Assembly (NCBI RefSeq): GCF_023715705.1
Contig: NZ_JAMBOS010000035.1
Location: 1-33,455 of the forward strand
DNA length: 33,455 bases
Direction of reading: 5' to 3'
Origin: Halalkalibacter oceani
Lineage (GTDB): Bacteria > Bacillota > Bacilli > Bacillales > Bacillaceae_D
Every line of letters starts with the position of its first letter. The stretch's first letter is position 1. Under the pieces are notes generated by a model. The model saw only the letters and a program-made list of their open reading frames with translations. It ran no database searches and was not told the DNA's origin. The position numbers and the translations under genes are program-made. Positions 7,984 to 16,242 of the stretch are shown piece after piece.

Positions 7984-8017
7984 GCTTCTCTGTTAAAAAC
8001 CAAACTCTCTTCTTTTT

Positions 8018-8860
8018 TTATTTCTTCTTCTTTTTCCCTCTTCCCTTTTGGTTCTTTTGGGGCAGCTTGCTTCTATATTGAACATCAGGGTATTTCTTTT
8101 TCAAGAGAATAAGTAACCACACTCCGATTCCAACTAGAAAAATCGACATAAGCTGGGCAGCTCTTAGTGATTCTGTCACCATTAAGCTATCTGTACGCAT
8201 TCCTTCAATAAAGAAACGTCCAATCGAATACCATATTACATAGGAAACGATGAGATAACCCCTTATTGGGTTTACTTTTCGCATCACCATTAACAGGATA
8301 AATCCAACTAAATTCCATAATGATTCGTAAAGAAATGTCGGATGATAATAGACGCCATTGATATACATTTGATTAATGATAAACTCAGGTAATTTTAGGC
8401 TTTCAAGAAATGTCCGTGTGACAGGTCCCCCATGCGCTTCCTGATTTATAAAGTTTCCCCATCTGCCTATCGATTGCCCAAGAATCAGGCTTGGAGCAGC
8501 AATATCAGCAACTTTCCAAAAAGAAACCTGTTTCCTTTTTGTATAAAAATATGTGGTTAGAAAGCCACCAATTAATGCTCCGTGAATAGCTATGCCACCT
8601 TCCCAAATAGCAATGATTTGAGAGGGATTTTGACTGAAGTAGTCCCAATTAAAAATCACGTAATAGAACCTTGCCGAAATAATTGCTATTGGCAATGCAT
8701 ATAGGAGCATATCAGAAAAAAAGCCCTTTGGCAGACCGTGCCTGCTGGCTTCCCTGTTCGCTAACCAAATACCTAGTAAAATACCCATCATAATGATCAT
8801 TCCATACCAGTAGACGGTGAACGGCCCAACTTCGAATGCAATACGATTTAAAGGTTCCAT
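8018..8860 (-). CDS. lgt: Prolipoprotein diacylglyceryl transferase
   Basis: An integral membrane enzyme that transfers diacylglycerol from phosphatidylglycerol to the lipobox Cys of prolipoproteins. The 280-residue product has about seven membrane helices and the family signatures [12 protein letters not shown] and [14 protein letters not shown], with the catalytic region around HGG and the conserved Arg in [15 protein letters not shown]. It ends in a lysine-rich tail. AGGAG precedes the ATG. It is probably an accessory copy, since Bacillaceae normally carry lgt in the core chromosome. Several products of this island (multicopper oxidase, DUF1541 protein, YCF48-like protein) have lipoboxes and would be its substrates. 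Confidence 0.95.
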   Translation of the reverse strand: MEPLNRIAFEVGPFTVYWYGMIIMMGILLGIWLANREASRHGLPKGFFSDMLLYALPIAIISARFYYVIFNWDYFSQNPSQIIAIWEGGIAIHGALIGGFLTTYFYTKRKQVSFWKVADIAAPSLILGQSIGRWGNFINQEAHGGPVTRTFLESLKLPEFIINQMYINGVYYHPTFLYESLWNLVGFILLMVMRKVNPIRGYLIVSYVIWYSIGRFFIEGMRTDSLMVTESLRAAQLMSIFLVGIGVWLLILLKKKYPDVQYRSKLPQKNQKGRGKKKKK

Positions 8861-9017
8861 AAGCCTTCTCCTTTCTTTCTAGCCGTCCATTAGTATAATA
8901 AATAAATTTGTACAATGTGTGTAGGCCGATAGGTTTTCTAAGAAAAAACTTGTACATATTCATACTCCCACATTAATAAAATTAAATTAAGAACCAGGGA
9001 GAGGAGAAATCTAACTC

Positions 9018-9851
9018 ATGCAGTCAATCATGCTTGGTGTAGTTTTCATCGTATTATTAAGTTGGTTAATACTTTATACGTATTTGTTTAAGGAGAAACT
9101 TGGTAACATGGTAGGGATGGTTCTTGCAATGACACTAGGAATGGTCGTAGGGTTAAGTACGGGTGCATTATTAGCAATCTTGTACCCAACGTTCATTTTT
9201 GAAGTTACCATTATTAGTATGTTGATTGGGGGATTTATCGGTGTGATTTCAGGGTATCCCTTTTCTCTCGTTGCCATTTTAGATGGACTTATGTCTGGAA
9301 TCATGGGGGGAATGATGGGGGCCATGCTCGGCGTGATGATTACACCTGAATATCAGAACCAATTGTTAAGTATAATGAGTCTCTTGACTGTTGGCATTTT
9401 CTTTTTTGTATATTTAATTCAAACATCAGAGCTAGTAAAAGCCTATCAAAGAAACTCATTCTTTTTTCAGCCGTTGCCTTACTTTTTGGTCGCTTGTTTC
9501 TTTATTTATAGTTTTCATGGCTATTCATTCGTATTAAATAATGAAATGATCGACCATTCATCTCACGCTCCCAAGAATGAGCTTATGATCCATGCAAGTG
9601 AATATGACTTTGGTCCTGAGCAAATTAAAATTCCACCGAATGAAGAAGTTACATTGACTCTGTTGAATACTGGATTGGAAGAACATGATTTTGAAATTAA
9701 AGGGTTAGATTATCATCTCCATGCAAAGCCTGGAACCTCAAATAGTCAACGTGTTGTTTTTGAAAAACCTGGCATTTACGAAGCGATATGTACCCTTCCT
9801 GGGCACAAAGAAGCTGGGATGGTTGCGACGATATTAGTCATTGACTCATGA
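9018..9851 (+). CDS. Membrane-anchored cupredoxin-domain protein
   Basis: A 277-residue protein whose first 175 or so residues form several hydrophobic helices, including a Gly/Met-rich stretch (MSGIMGGMMGAMLGVMITP) that could pass or sense copper. An extracellular cupredoxin domain follows. Type-1 copper ligands are visible as His in LEEHDFEI and then Cys, His and Met in CTLPGHKEAGM, the plastocyanin-like C..H..M order. It is likely an electron-transfer or copper-binding protein on the outer face of the membrane. GGAG lies about 12 bases before the ATG. It is transcribed away from lgt and ends in a shared terminator with the convergent rhodanese gene. Confidence 0.87.
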   Translation: MQSIMLGVVFIVLLSWLILYTYLFKEKLGNMVGMVLAMTLGMVVGLSTGALLAILYPTFIFEVTIISMLIGGFIGVISGYPFSLVAILDGLMSGIMGGMMGAMLGVMITPEYQNQLLSIMSLLTVGIFFFVYLIQTSELVKAYQRNSFFFQPLPYFLVACFFIYSFHGYSFVLNNEMIDHSSHAPKNELMIHASEYDFGPEQIKIPPNEEVTLTLLNTGLEEHDFEIKGLDYHLHAKPGTSNSQRVVFEKPGIYEAICTLPGHKEAGMVATILVIDS

Positions 9852-9852
9852 T

Positions 9853-9892
9853 AAAAAAGCCGGCATCCTATCACTTATGCTGGCTTTTCTTT
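9853..9892. terminator. Bidirectional terminator between cupredoxin and rhodanese genes
   Basis: AAAAGCCGGCA and TGCTGGCTTTT form an 11-bp stem with a G·T pair, flanked by A-rich and T-rich ends. It sits between convergent genes. Confidence 0.8.
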
Positions 9893-9896
9893 GTTT

Positions 9897-10313
9897 TTAT
9901 TTTGAATCGAGCGGTCCATCCCACACTGCCATTCCCCCACCAAAATTTGCAACATCTTCAAATCCTTGTTTCACTAAGAAATCTGCGCTTTCCACACCCA
10001 TACGACCAGTATGACAGATTAAAATCACCTGCTTGTCCTTAGTGAGTTCATTCGTACGTTGCTGAAAATCTTCGTATGGAATGTTAATGGCACCTGGTAT
10101 ATGCCCTTCCGCATATAGCTCTTCCTCTCTCAAATCCACAAATTCTACTTCTTCATTACCGATTTCCATCAAAACTTTATCTTGATCAATTTCCTCCCAT
10201 TCCTGAGTTGTCGTCTCCATTTGCCTCTGAATCGCCAGTGGATTTATAACGATGAGAATCGCCAATGCTAATACAAAGAAAAATAGGATCGTAACTAACT
10301 TATTTCCTTTCAC
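9897..10313 (-). CDS. Membrane-anchored rhodanese-like protein
   Basis: A single-domain rhodanese of 138 residues with an N-terminal membrane helix (LVTILFFFVLALAILIVI). The sulfurtransferase loop has the active-site Cys in ICHTGRMG, and the fold shows FVDLREEELYAEGHIPGAINIP before it. It probably handles sulfane sulfur at the membrane surface. The orientation of the helix and of the conserved domain is not certain. I place the start at the GTG at 10313 because AGAGGAGG lies 8 bases before it. The longer frame from 10403 has no ribosome site and overlaps the next gene. Confidence 0.85.
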   Translation of the reverse strand: MKGNKLVTILFFFVLALAILIVINPLAIQRQMETTTQEWEEIDQDKVLMEIGNEEVEFVDLREEELYAEGHIPGAINIPYEDFQQRTNELTKDKQVILICHTGRMGVESADFLVKQGFEDVANFGGGMAVWDGPLDSK

Positions 10314-10371
10314 GTTCCATGCCTCCTCTTTTAGCAAATCACTCATTTTGAACCATGAAAAAATAATAGCT

Positions 10372-12285
10372 TTATCGATGTTCAATTTTAGAGTGGAAAT
10401 CATATATTTTTTCGATGTAGACTTGATGCCATAACATAAAGGTTAAGACTGTCCAAAGTGGGCGACTGTAATCGAAGGAGCTTTTCAACATCGGTCTTTC
10501 ATCCATCTTGATTTTTCGGTGGTTTTCTAATAACTTTATTACTTCTTCTTTCTCAAATAAATGTTCAGTCTGGCTACTCTGAATGAGGTCATGTGCCCAG
10601 TCATACATCTCATTTTGCAGCCAATAGCGAATGGGAACTGGGAACCCTAGCTTAGCTCGATTAACAATATGTTCAGGTACAAGATGACTTATCGCTTCTC
10701 TAAGAGCGACTTTTGTTTGGACCTTATTTATTTTTAATGAGGGATGCAAACCGGCAGCGACCTTGAACACTTCTTTATCCAAGAACGGGACACGTAGCTC
10801 TAATGAATGTGCCATTGTCATTCGATCTGCTTTTACAAGGATATCGCCTCTCAGCCATGTCTGGATATCAATATATTGCATTTTCGTTACCTCATCCAAA
10901 TGCTGAATCCGGTCATAAAAAGGAATCGTAATGTTTCGATAAGTAAAATCTGGATGATAACTTTTTAATATCGTTCTTTTATCAACTTCTGAAAACATTC
11001 TAGCATTGCCAATATAACGTTCTTCAAGTGGCGTTATTCCACGTTCAATAAAACTTTTACCCTTTATTTTGTATGGGACTCTTTCCGTAATGAACTTCAT
11101 CATTCTCTTCCCACTATCGGGAAGTTTAGAAAATGGGCGAAGCGATAGGGGCTCTTGATAGATTCGATAGCCTCCAAATAGTTCATCAGCACCTTCGCCC
11201 GATAAGACAACTTTTACCTGTTTTGCCGCTTCTCTTGCAAGAAAATAAAGCGGAATAGCAGCTGGATCCGCTACTGGATCATCCAAGTGCCAAATGATTT
11301 TTGGAAGTTCCTCCATAAATTCATCAACTGAAATTTGATAATACGAGTTGTTCACCTTTAATGCCTCCGCCGTTTGCTCAACAGAATCAATTTCATGATA
11401 ACCGTCTTGTTCAAAGCCAACCGTAAATGTTTTGATGTTAGGATTGATTTCTTTTGCTAATGCAACGATGCAAGTCGAGTCTACTCCTCCTGATAAAAAA
11501 GCTCCCAATGGAACATCGCTGGCCATATGATATTTAACGGATTCCTCTAATGTTGAGACGATCCGTTTTGCACTGGTTTCAAGATTTGTCTCGGCAGGTT
11601 TAAACGTAGGTTCCCAATATGTTTTAAACACCATTTTCTGTCGAGGCTTTTTTATAAAATAACAACCAGGCTCGATTTTATATGTTTTTTTTGTCATGGT
11701 CATCGGCTCAGGGACATATTGAAAGGTCAGGTAATGATGAAGTGCCTCCTTATTTAAAGACTTCATCTCTTGCATCAATGACAAACTTTTCTTTTCAGAA
11801 GCAAAATAGAGTTCATGCTCATTCTCCCCGTATGCATAATATAAAGGCTTAATCCCAAAAGGATCTCTCGCCCCATACAACACTTTCTCACGCTTGTCCC
11901 ATATTAGAATGGCAAACATCCCTCGTAGTTCCAAAAAAGCACGTTCTTTTTTATCCTGAAATAGAGCCAAAATGGTTTCAGAATCGGAAGATGTATTAAA
12001 GGTATAACCCTTTTTCTTCAATCGATGGCGTAGCTCGTTATAATTGTAGATTTCTCCATTGAACACCATCCAATATCTATTATTTTCATATGATATCGGC
12101 TGCTTACCAAGTTTCAAATCAATAATACTCAATCTTCGAAATCCAAAGACGACGTGTTTGTCAACAAAGTACCCTGAATCATCAGGACCACGGTGAACGA
12201 TCGATTCCACCATCTCAACAATAGTCCCTTTCTTCCTTTTAACTTCGTCTTCTTTATTATTTATATACCCAACAAATCCACACAT
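10372..12285 (-). CDS. asnB: Asparagine synthetase (glutamine-hydrolysing)
   Basis: A cytosolic enzyme that makes asparagine from aspartate, ATP and glutamine. The N-terminal glutaminase domain begins MCGFVGY, with Cys2 as nucleophile after Met removal, and has HRGPDDSGYF and FNGEIYNYNELR. The synthetase domain has the PP-loop ATP motif LSGGVDSTCIVALA, then SGEGADELFGGY. The start at 12285 leaves the catalytic Cys at position 2 and has GAGGTGG five bases upstream. A start three codons earlier would bury the Cys. Length (637) is in the usual range. It has no obvious link to copper, although asnB paralogs in Bacillus also amidate wall peptides. Confidence 0.95.
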   Translation of the reverse strand: MCGFVGYINNKEDEVKRKKGTIVEMVESIVHRGPDDSGYFVDKHVVFGFRRLSIIDLKLGKQPISYENNRYWMVFNGEIYNYNELRHRLKKKGYTFNTSSDSETILALFQDKKERAFLELRGMFAILIWDKREKVLYGARDPFGIKPLYYAYGENEHELYFASEKKSLSLMQEMKSLNKEALHHYLTFQYVPEPMTMTKKTYKIEPGCYFIKKPRQKMVFKTYWEPTFKPAETNLETSAKRIVSTLEESVKYHMASDVPLGAFLSGGVDSTCIVALAKEINPNIKTFTVGFEQDGYHEIDSVEQTAEALKVNNSYYQISVDEFMEELPKIIWHLDDPVADPAAIPLYFLAREAAKQVKVVLSGEGADELFGGYRIYQEPLSLRPFSKLPDSGKRMMKFITERVPYKIKGKSFIERGITPLEERYIGNARMFSEVDKRTILKSYHPDFTYRNITIPFYDRIQHLDEVTKMQYIDIQTWLRGDILVKADRMTMAHSLELRVPFLDKEVFKVAAGLHPSLKINKVQTKVALREAISHLVPEHIVNRAKLGFPVPIRYWLQNEMYDWAHDLIQSSQTEHLFEKEEVIKLLENHRKIKMDERPMLKSSFDYSRPLWTVLTFMLWHQVYIEKIYDFHSKIEHR

Positions 12286-12672
12286 GTTTTCCACCTCAAT
12301 TGATCTTTAATATATAGTTGCACACTTTTCGAAGAGTATGGTTCATGATACAAGTGAGTTTTGTTGTTTGTGTGGAGAAAAGCATAAACATATAAAAAAT
12401 AAAACAATTGAACTAAGCAATGAAAGGCCCTTTTTAATGCTAGCTCTCTTTACTCCCTCTTTTCAATTTTTACATTGCAGCATAACTCTTCTTCATGAAT
12501 GATTACATATCTTTTAATGATATGACACATGATAGTACCAGCTATCGTCAATTAATAGAAAAGTTAATGGTACTTTGATTCAGATGGATTTGCTTTAAGT
12601 TAACTGAATTAAATTAAGAAGGGATTTTGGCTATGGATAATTTCTTCTATTTTAGAAAGAGGAAAATTAAGA
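12286..12672. other. Divergent intergenic region between asnB and the MATE gene
   Basis: About 390 AT-rich bases between divergent genes, which must hold both promoters. I see no gene and no strong repeat. TTGATT at about 12577 and AT-rich sequence toward the MATE ribosome site are the only promoter-like signals. Confidence 0.5.
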
Positions 12673-14112
12673 ATGAATGTTGATAATCACAGGTTGAAAT
12701 CGAATAAAACGCTTAATGAAAAAATAAAGATAACTCTCTTACTTGCCCTTCCAGCTGTTATAGAGAATTTTTTTCAACAATCGATAGGTTTTGTTGATAC
12801 CTACTTCGTTTCGAAAATCGGTCTTGTTGAAGTATCAGCCGTTGGTGTAACGAACGCCCTTTTAGCAATTTATTTTGCAATTTTTATGGCAATCGGTGTT
12901 GCCGTCAATGTATATGTTTCCAACTTTTTAGGTGCAAATAAGATTGAAAAAGCGCGGCACATTGCTCAACAAGCCGTAGTAATGGCCTTTATTTTGGGGG
13001 TTCTGTCTGGTTTGACCACCCTGTTTTTTGCAGAACCATTGCTTCGTTTAATGGGTATTACCCCGGATGTTTTAGCGGTCGCGGCAGTCTATTTTCGAAT
13101 TGTTGCCATTCCTTCCTTTTTAATGTCTTTGACGTTCGTTTTTAGCAGCATCTTACGTGGTTCGGGGAATACGAAAGCTCCGATGATAGTTAGCATTGTC
13201 ATTAACATTTTCCATGTTCTATTGGACTTTGTCCTCATTTTCGGTTTTGCTTTCATACCAGCGCTTGGTATTGTTGGGGCTGCTTGGGCAACTGTTATCG
13301 CTCGATTGATTGGGGTAGTCGGATTGTACTTTTACATTACAAAGTCGAAATTGATTTTTTTTAAAAAAGAATATTGGAAGATCGACTGGGGTCATCAGTG
13401 GGAATTGGTCACGTTAGGAAGCCCTGCGGCTGGGGAACGCCTTGTCATGCGAGCAGGACAAATCGTTTATTTCGGTCTGATCGTGGCGCTTGGTACCAAT
13501 TCGTTTGCCGCCCATCAGATTGCGGGTAATATAGAGGTATTATCGTATATGATTGGGTATGGTTTTGCGACAGCAGCAACTATTCTTGTCGGTCAACAAG
13601 TCGGTGCTCACAAGTATGAGGAGGCCAAAAGCTATGCACAACTATGTACCTTTCTATCTGTTAGTTTCATGGCAGTTCTCGGAATATTTCTCTTTTTCCT
13701 AGGGGAATGGATCGGTTCCTTTTTTACAAATGATCCGGAAGTTATAAACGATATCAAAATTGCCCTTCAAATCTCTGGGCTATCGCAACCATTTTTAGCA
13801 ATTGTGCTCGTATTAACAGGGGCCTTTCAAGGAGCAAATAATACAAAGTTCCCTATGTATTTGACTGCCGTTGGCATGTGGGGAGTCCGTACCTTATTCA
13901 TTTATATTTTAGGACTATATTTAGGATGGGGACTTGGGGGCGTATGGCTTGCGATTGGACTAGACATCCTTTTTAAAGCTATCGTACTGTGGATGAAATT
14001 TACAAGGGGAAAATGGATTTCTACGAAAACCGATCCTAAAAGGGATCCTGAATCAGAATGTCATCCTCAGTCGACGAAAGAAAATATGTCCTGCTGTGTA
14101 AATAATTATTAA
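12673..14112 (+). CDS. MATE-family multidrug efflux transporter
   Basis: A 479-residue inner-membrane antiporter with about twelve helices in two MatE halves. The halves align internally: FFQQSIGFVDTYFVSKIG near residue 30, and GERLVMRAGQIVYFGLIVALG in the second half. Conserved MATE patterns include FSSILRGSGNTKAPM and GAFQGANNTKFPMY. Such carriers export cationic drugs by Na+ or H+ exchange. The C-terminal tail is Cys-containing (MSCCVNNY), which is unusual and could bind metal, but it is short. GAGG lies about 11 bases before the ATG. Confidence 0.9.
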   Translation: MNVDNHRLKSNKTLNEKIKITLLLALPAVIENFFQQSIGFVDTYFVSKIGLVEVSAVGVTNALLAIYFAIFMAIGVAVNVYVSNFLGANKIEKARHIAQQAVVMAFILGVLSGLTTLFFAEPLLRLMGITPDVLAVAAVYFRIVAIPSFLMSLTFVFSSILRGSGNTKAPMIVSIVINIFHVLLDFVLIFGFAFIPALGIVGAAWATVIARLIGVVGLYFYITKSKLIFFKKEYWKIDWGHQWELVTLGSPAAGERLVMRAGQIVYFGLIVALGTNSFAAHQIAGNIEVLSYMIGYGFATAATILVGQQVGAHKYEEAKSYAQLCTFLSVSFMAVLGIFLFFLGEWIGSFFTNDPEVINDIKIALQISGLSQPFLAIVLVLTGAFQGANNTKFPMYLTAVGMWGVRTLFIYILGLYLGWGLGGVWLAIGLDILFKAIVLWMKFTRGKWISTKTDPKRDPESECHPQSTKENMSCCVNNY

Positions 14113-14225
14113 TCATTTAAAGAACTATTTTTTCATTTGAAGGTCAAACTGCTCGGCTCGAATATACTTTAAAGTTATTCTGTTTATGGTTATTTTTGAT
14201 TGACTTTTTGGATTTCTTCTTTAAA

Positions 14226-14258
14226 CATCCTGGTTTCACATTTAATAAAACCAGGATG
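14226..14258. terminator. Inverted repeat between convergent MATE and siroheme-protein genes
   Basis: CATCCTGGTTT and AAACCAGGATG form a perfect 11-bp stem with an 11-base loop. Its place between two convergent genes fits a shared terminator, though the T-run is poor. Confidence 0.55.
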
Positions 14259-14317
14259 AAATATTTATGACAATTACTAAATTGGTGTTGTCACCTTATT
14301 TTAATAGTTGTTCCCCA

Positions 14318-14953
14318 TTATTTATTTTCTTGCAATTTGATTTTCAGGTTATCTAATCCGATACGATTAATGAATTTGAAAAATGGCTCTCTCTTCTTCG
14401 CGTGTTCCATATAAATGTCAAGGATTTTTTCGACAACTTCATAAAGTTTTTCAGGAATTAACTGCTCCGCTAATAAGGTCCCTACTTGTGCATCCTTTCC
14501 TTTTGCCTTTCCTCCAATATATAAATCATAGCCATTTCTTACTTTCATAACTCCAATATCATTGACTAAAGGTTCACCGCATCCAACCGGACAACCGGTA
14601 TAGGCTGGCCGGAGCGTAAAGGGAACTGGTTTTCCCGCCATTCGCTTATTTAACTCACGTGCAACTGGCATACCTTCTTCCTCAGATCCTTTACAAAAAT
14701 TACAGGTCCTTAGGCTTTTCACAAAATTCCCCACCGGATAACAGGATAATCCTATTTCCTTGAATTTTTTCTTAACTATATCCACTTTACTTTCAGGCAC
14801 CTCGATGTAAAGTTGTTGAAAAGTCGTGACTTCCAGTTCATCACCATCATTCATATATTCTAAAATTAAAGCTAGTTGTTTGGTATTTAATTTTGCACCA
14901 AATGATATTCCACCGTTAACAGCCAATTTAATCATTTTTTCTTTTTGATCCAT
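14318..14953 (-). CDS. Short siroheme/4Fe-4S sulfite or nitrite reductase-like protein
   Basis: A 211-residue protein resembling one half of a sulfite/nitrite reductase repeat. An N-terminal ferredoxin-like domain (GGISFGAKLNTKQLALI) precedes the metal site. The Cys set for a [4Fe-4S] cluster and siroheme is visible as CNFCKG near residue 104 and then GCPVGCGEP near residue 138, ahead of YDLYIGGKAKGKDAQVG. Full-length assimilatory enzymes have two such repeats and over 500 residues, so this is a compact family whose substrate is uncertain. The ATG at 14953 is preferred over an upstream GTG because AAAGGTG is better placed. A CsoR-like operator lies 56 bases upstream, which suggests copper control. 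Confidence 0.8.
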   Translation of the reverse strand: MDQKEKMIKLAVNGGISFGAKLNTKQLALILEYMNDGDELEVTTFQQLYIEVPESKVDIVKKKFKEIGLSCYPVGNFVKSLRTCNFCKGSEEEGMPVARELNKRMAGKPVPFTLRPAYTGCPVGCGEPLVNDIGVMKVRNGYDLYIGGKAKGKDAQVGTLLAEQLIPEKLYEVVEKILDIYMEHAKKREPFFKFINRIGLDNLKIKLQENK

Positions 14954-15008
14954 TACAAATTTCACACCTTTCTCTTTTTTTCATTTTTGATTTGCTTCTT
15001 TACTATAC

Positions 15009-15027
15009 CATACTATTGCTGGGTATT
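15009..15027 (-). promoter_or_regulatory. Third CsoR-type operator, before the siroheme protein gene
   Basis: CATACTATTGCTGGGTATT matches the copZ site (TATACTCTAGTTGGGTATA) at 14 of 19 positions, including ATACT at one end and TGGGTAT at the other. A possible -10, TATAGT, lies adjacent at 15002-15007 on the minus strand. It suggests that the siroheme protein belongs to the copper regulon. Confidence 0.5.
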
Positions 15028-15047
15028 TATTTCTGTGTCTATTGAAA

Positions 15048-15079
15048 ATAACCTACTTACTTATTCAGTAGTAGGCTAT
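15048..15079 (-). terminator. Terminator of the selenoprotein gene
   Basis: CCTACT and AGTAGG arms, extended by ATA/TAT past one mismatch, lie directly after the stop of the minus-strand selenoprotein gene and are followed by TTATTTTC on that strand. Confidence 0.6.
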
Positions 15080-15085
15080 CTCAGG

Positions 15086-15367
15086 TCAGTTTTTAATGTT
15101 TAATAATTGTTTAATTTCATCTCTATTTTGTTCAAAGCCAATAATAATTTTTGGTTTATTCATCAATTGTAATAATGATTTAGTTTTGAATACGAAAGTC
15201 GGCACAATTCTTGTACCTGTTAGATTTATTAAGTCTTCTTCCTTAGAAGTTTGTTTTGATAAATCATATTCGATATAAGAGATGTTATTATCGGAAAGAA
15301 ACTCTTTCCCTGCTTGGCAGTCTGTTCAAGTGGGTCTACTATAGAGCTCAAGTTGAAATTTTTTCAT
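15086..15367 (-). CDS. Thioredoxin/glutaredoxin-fold selenoprotein with UxxC site (TGA = Sec)
   Basis: A continuous 93-residue thiol-redox protein if the TGA at 15328-15326 is read as selenocysteine. It opens KKFQLELYSRPT and then has Sec14-Thr-Asp-Cys17, so the UGA falls exactly on the first Cys position of the CxxC site. The rest is intact and fold-like: QAGKEFLSDNNISYIEYDL, then the cis-Pro region GTRIVPTFVF, then IIGFEQNRDEIKQLL before the stop. AAAGGTG lies 7 bases before the ATG and a terminator follows. A SECIS-like hairpin begins 17 bases after the TGA. It probably reduces or isomerises a thiol, disulfide or metal-bound partner. A nonsense mutation is the alternative, but the flanking frame shows no other damage. 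Confidence 0.75.
15293..15325 (-). promoter_or_regulatory. Bacterial SECIS-like hairpin after the in-frame TGA
   Basis: On the minus strand, 16 bases after the TGA, GGAAAG (15309-15304) pairs with CTTTCC (15298-15293) around the five-base loop AGTTT. This meets the general rules for bacterial SECIS elements: a small loop with a G in its first two positions, a stem of at least four pairs, and a loop some 16-37 bases past the UGA. A smaller CTGC/GCAG stem lies just before it. Confidence 0.65.
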
Positions 15368-15552
15368 AAACCAATCACCTTTCACCGTATTTTTTACTTT
15401 TTTCCGCATTAAATTTGTCATATTTCCCCAGTTATTTTTATTTTGCCTTGCTCTCCTAATACTCCGGATAAAAGCATATATAAGTTTCTATCCTGTTTCT
15501 CCCTTTAGTTTTAGTCATGCCTTCATTCCATTTTCCAAGCTTCTGTCGATTT

Positions 15553-16242
15553 TTAATTAACCTCTATCACATATGGGTAGGCATTGACTTTTTCTCCAAA
15601 CTTGAATTCAACCCAAAGTTTATACACCCCTGGCTGGTTAAATTGCGTTTTAAACACCGATTTTTTATTCGAAACTGGGTGAACATGGATAAATTTTTTT
15701 CCAGCTTCATCTAGGATGATGACATGTCCTAAGGCACCAAGATATGGTTCAGGTGTAGCGCCTTTCACATCAAAATTTAGGGAAATCTCTTTGTTTACTT
15801 CAAAGGATCGAGTAGTTAGTTCAACCGTTTGACCATTGATTGTTTTTGAAAAATTCGTATCTTTAACAAGTTGGTTTTCATAGTGTTCCCTGTGTGCTTC
15901 ACCAACATTTAGCTCAATCGGTTCAACGGAATAGTTTAGACCTTTTGGTTTAATATCAACGAATACTTTGTAAGAGTTATCAGACAAAGTAAATTCCTGT
16001 GAATATGCCCCACTATTTTTTTCTTTTGGGTGTAAATGATAATACTCTTTTAAGTCTGAGCTAACGATAATCAAATGCATATTTTTTTCATGGGAAACGT
16101 CTAGTTCCGGTACCTCATTATTTTTGTCTTTAAGCTCAATCGTGATAACACCGGTATCATATGACACTTGTGGTGTAACTTCACTTATTTCATTTGCTCC
16201 ATGGTCTGCATGTTCGTTATGGTAGTCATGATGATGATCCAT
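15553..16242 (-). CDS. His-rich protein with two related beta domains, probable copper binder
   Basis: A 229-residue protein that opens with a metal-binding-type tail (DHHHDYHNEHADHG) and then repeats one beta-sandwich-like unit. The first repeat has NMHLIIVSSDLKEYYHLHPKE and the second has LGHVIILDEAGKKFIHVHPVS. The HLHP and HVHP motifs fall at equivalent places, followed by YKVFVDIKP and YKLWVEFKF strands. No signal peptide or membrane helix is visible from the start used (GGAGGG seven bases upstream), so it appears cytosolic. This resembles YtkA-like folds, but I am not certain of the family. The gene has its own ribosome site next to copper genes. Confidence 0.7.
   Translation of the reverse strand: MDHHHDYHNEHADHGANEISEVTPQVSYDTGVITIELKDKNNEVPELDVSHEKNMHLIIVSSDLKEYYHLHPKEKNSGAYSQEFTLSDNSYKVFVDIKPKGLNYSVEPIELNVGEAHREHYENQLVKDTNFSKTINGQTVELTTRSFEVNKEISLNFDVKGATPEPYLGALGHVIILDEAGKKFIHVHPVSNKKSVFKTQFNQPGVYKLWVEFKFGEKVNAYPYVIEVN

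Larger units (their letters stand above)
7733..8017. other. Intergenic region between DUF1670 unit and lgt
   Basis: It holds the ribosome site of the DUF1670 gene, one inverted repeat copy at 7815-7829 and the lgt terminator at 7936-7983. I see no gene. Confidence 0.6.

Noticed and set aside
12673-14112. Assigning the MATE exporter to copper export because of its CC-containing tail
   Set aside because: MATE carriers are not known copper exporters, and one short Cys pair is too little evidence.
15326-15328. Reading the TGA as a simple nonsense mutation of a Cys codon
   Set aside because: TGA is one base from TGT/TGC, so this is possible. I prefer Sec because the rest of the frame is undamaged, the codon is the redox-active position and a SECIS-like hairpin stands at the right distance.
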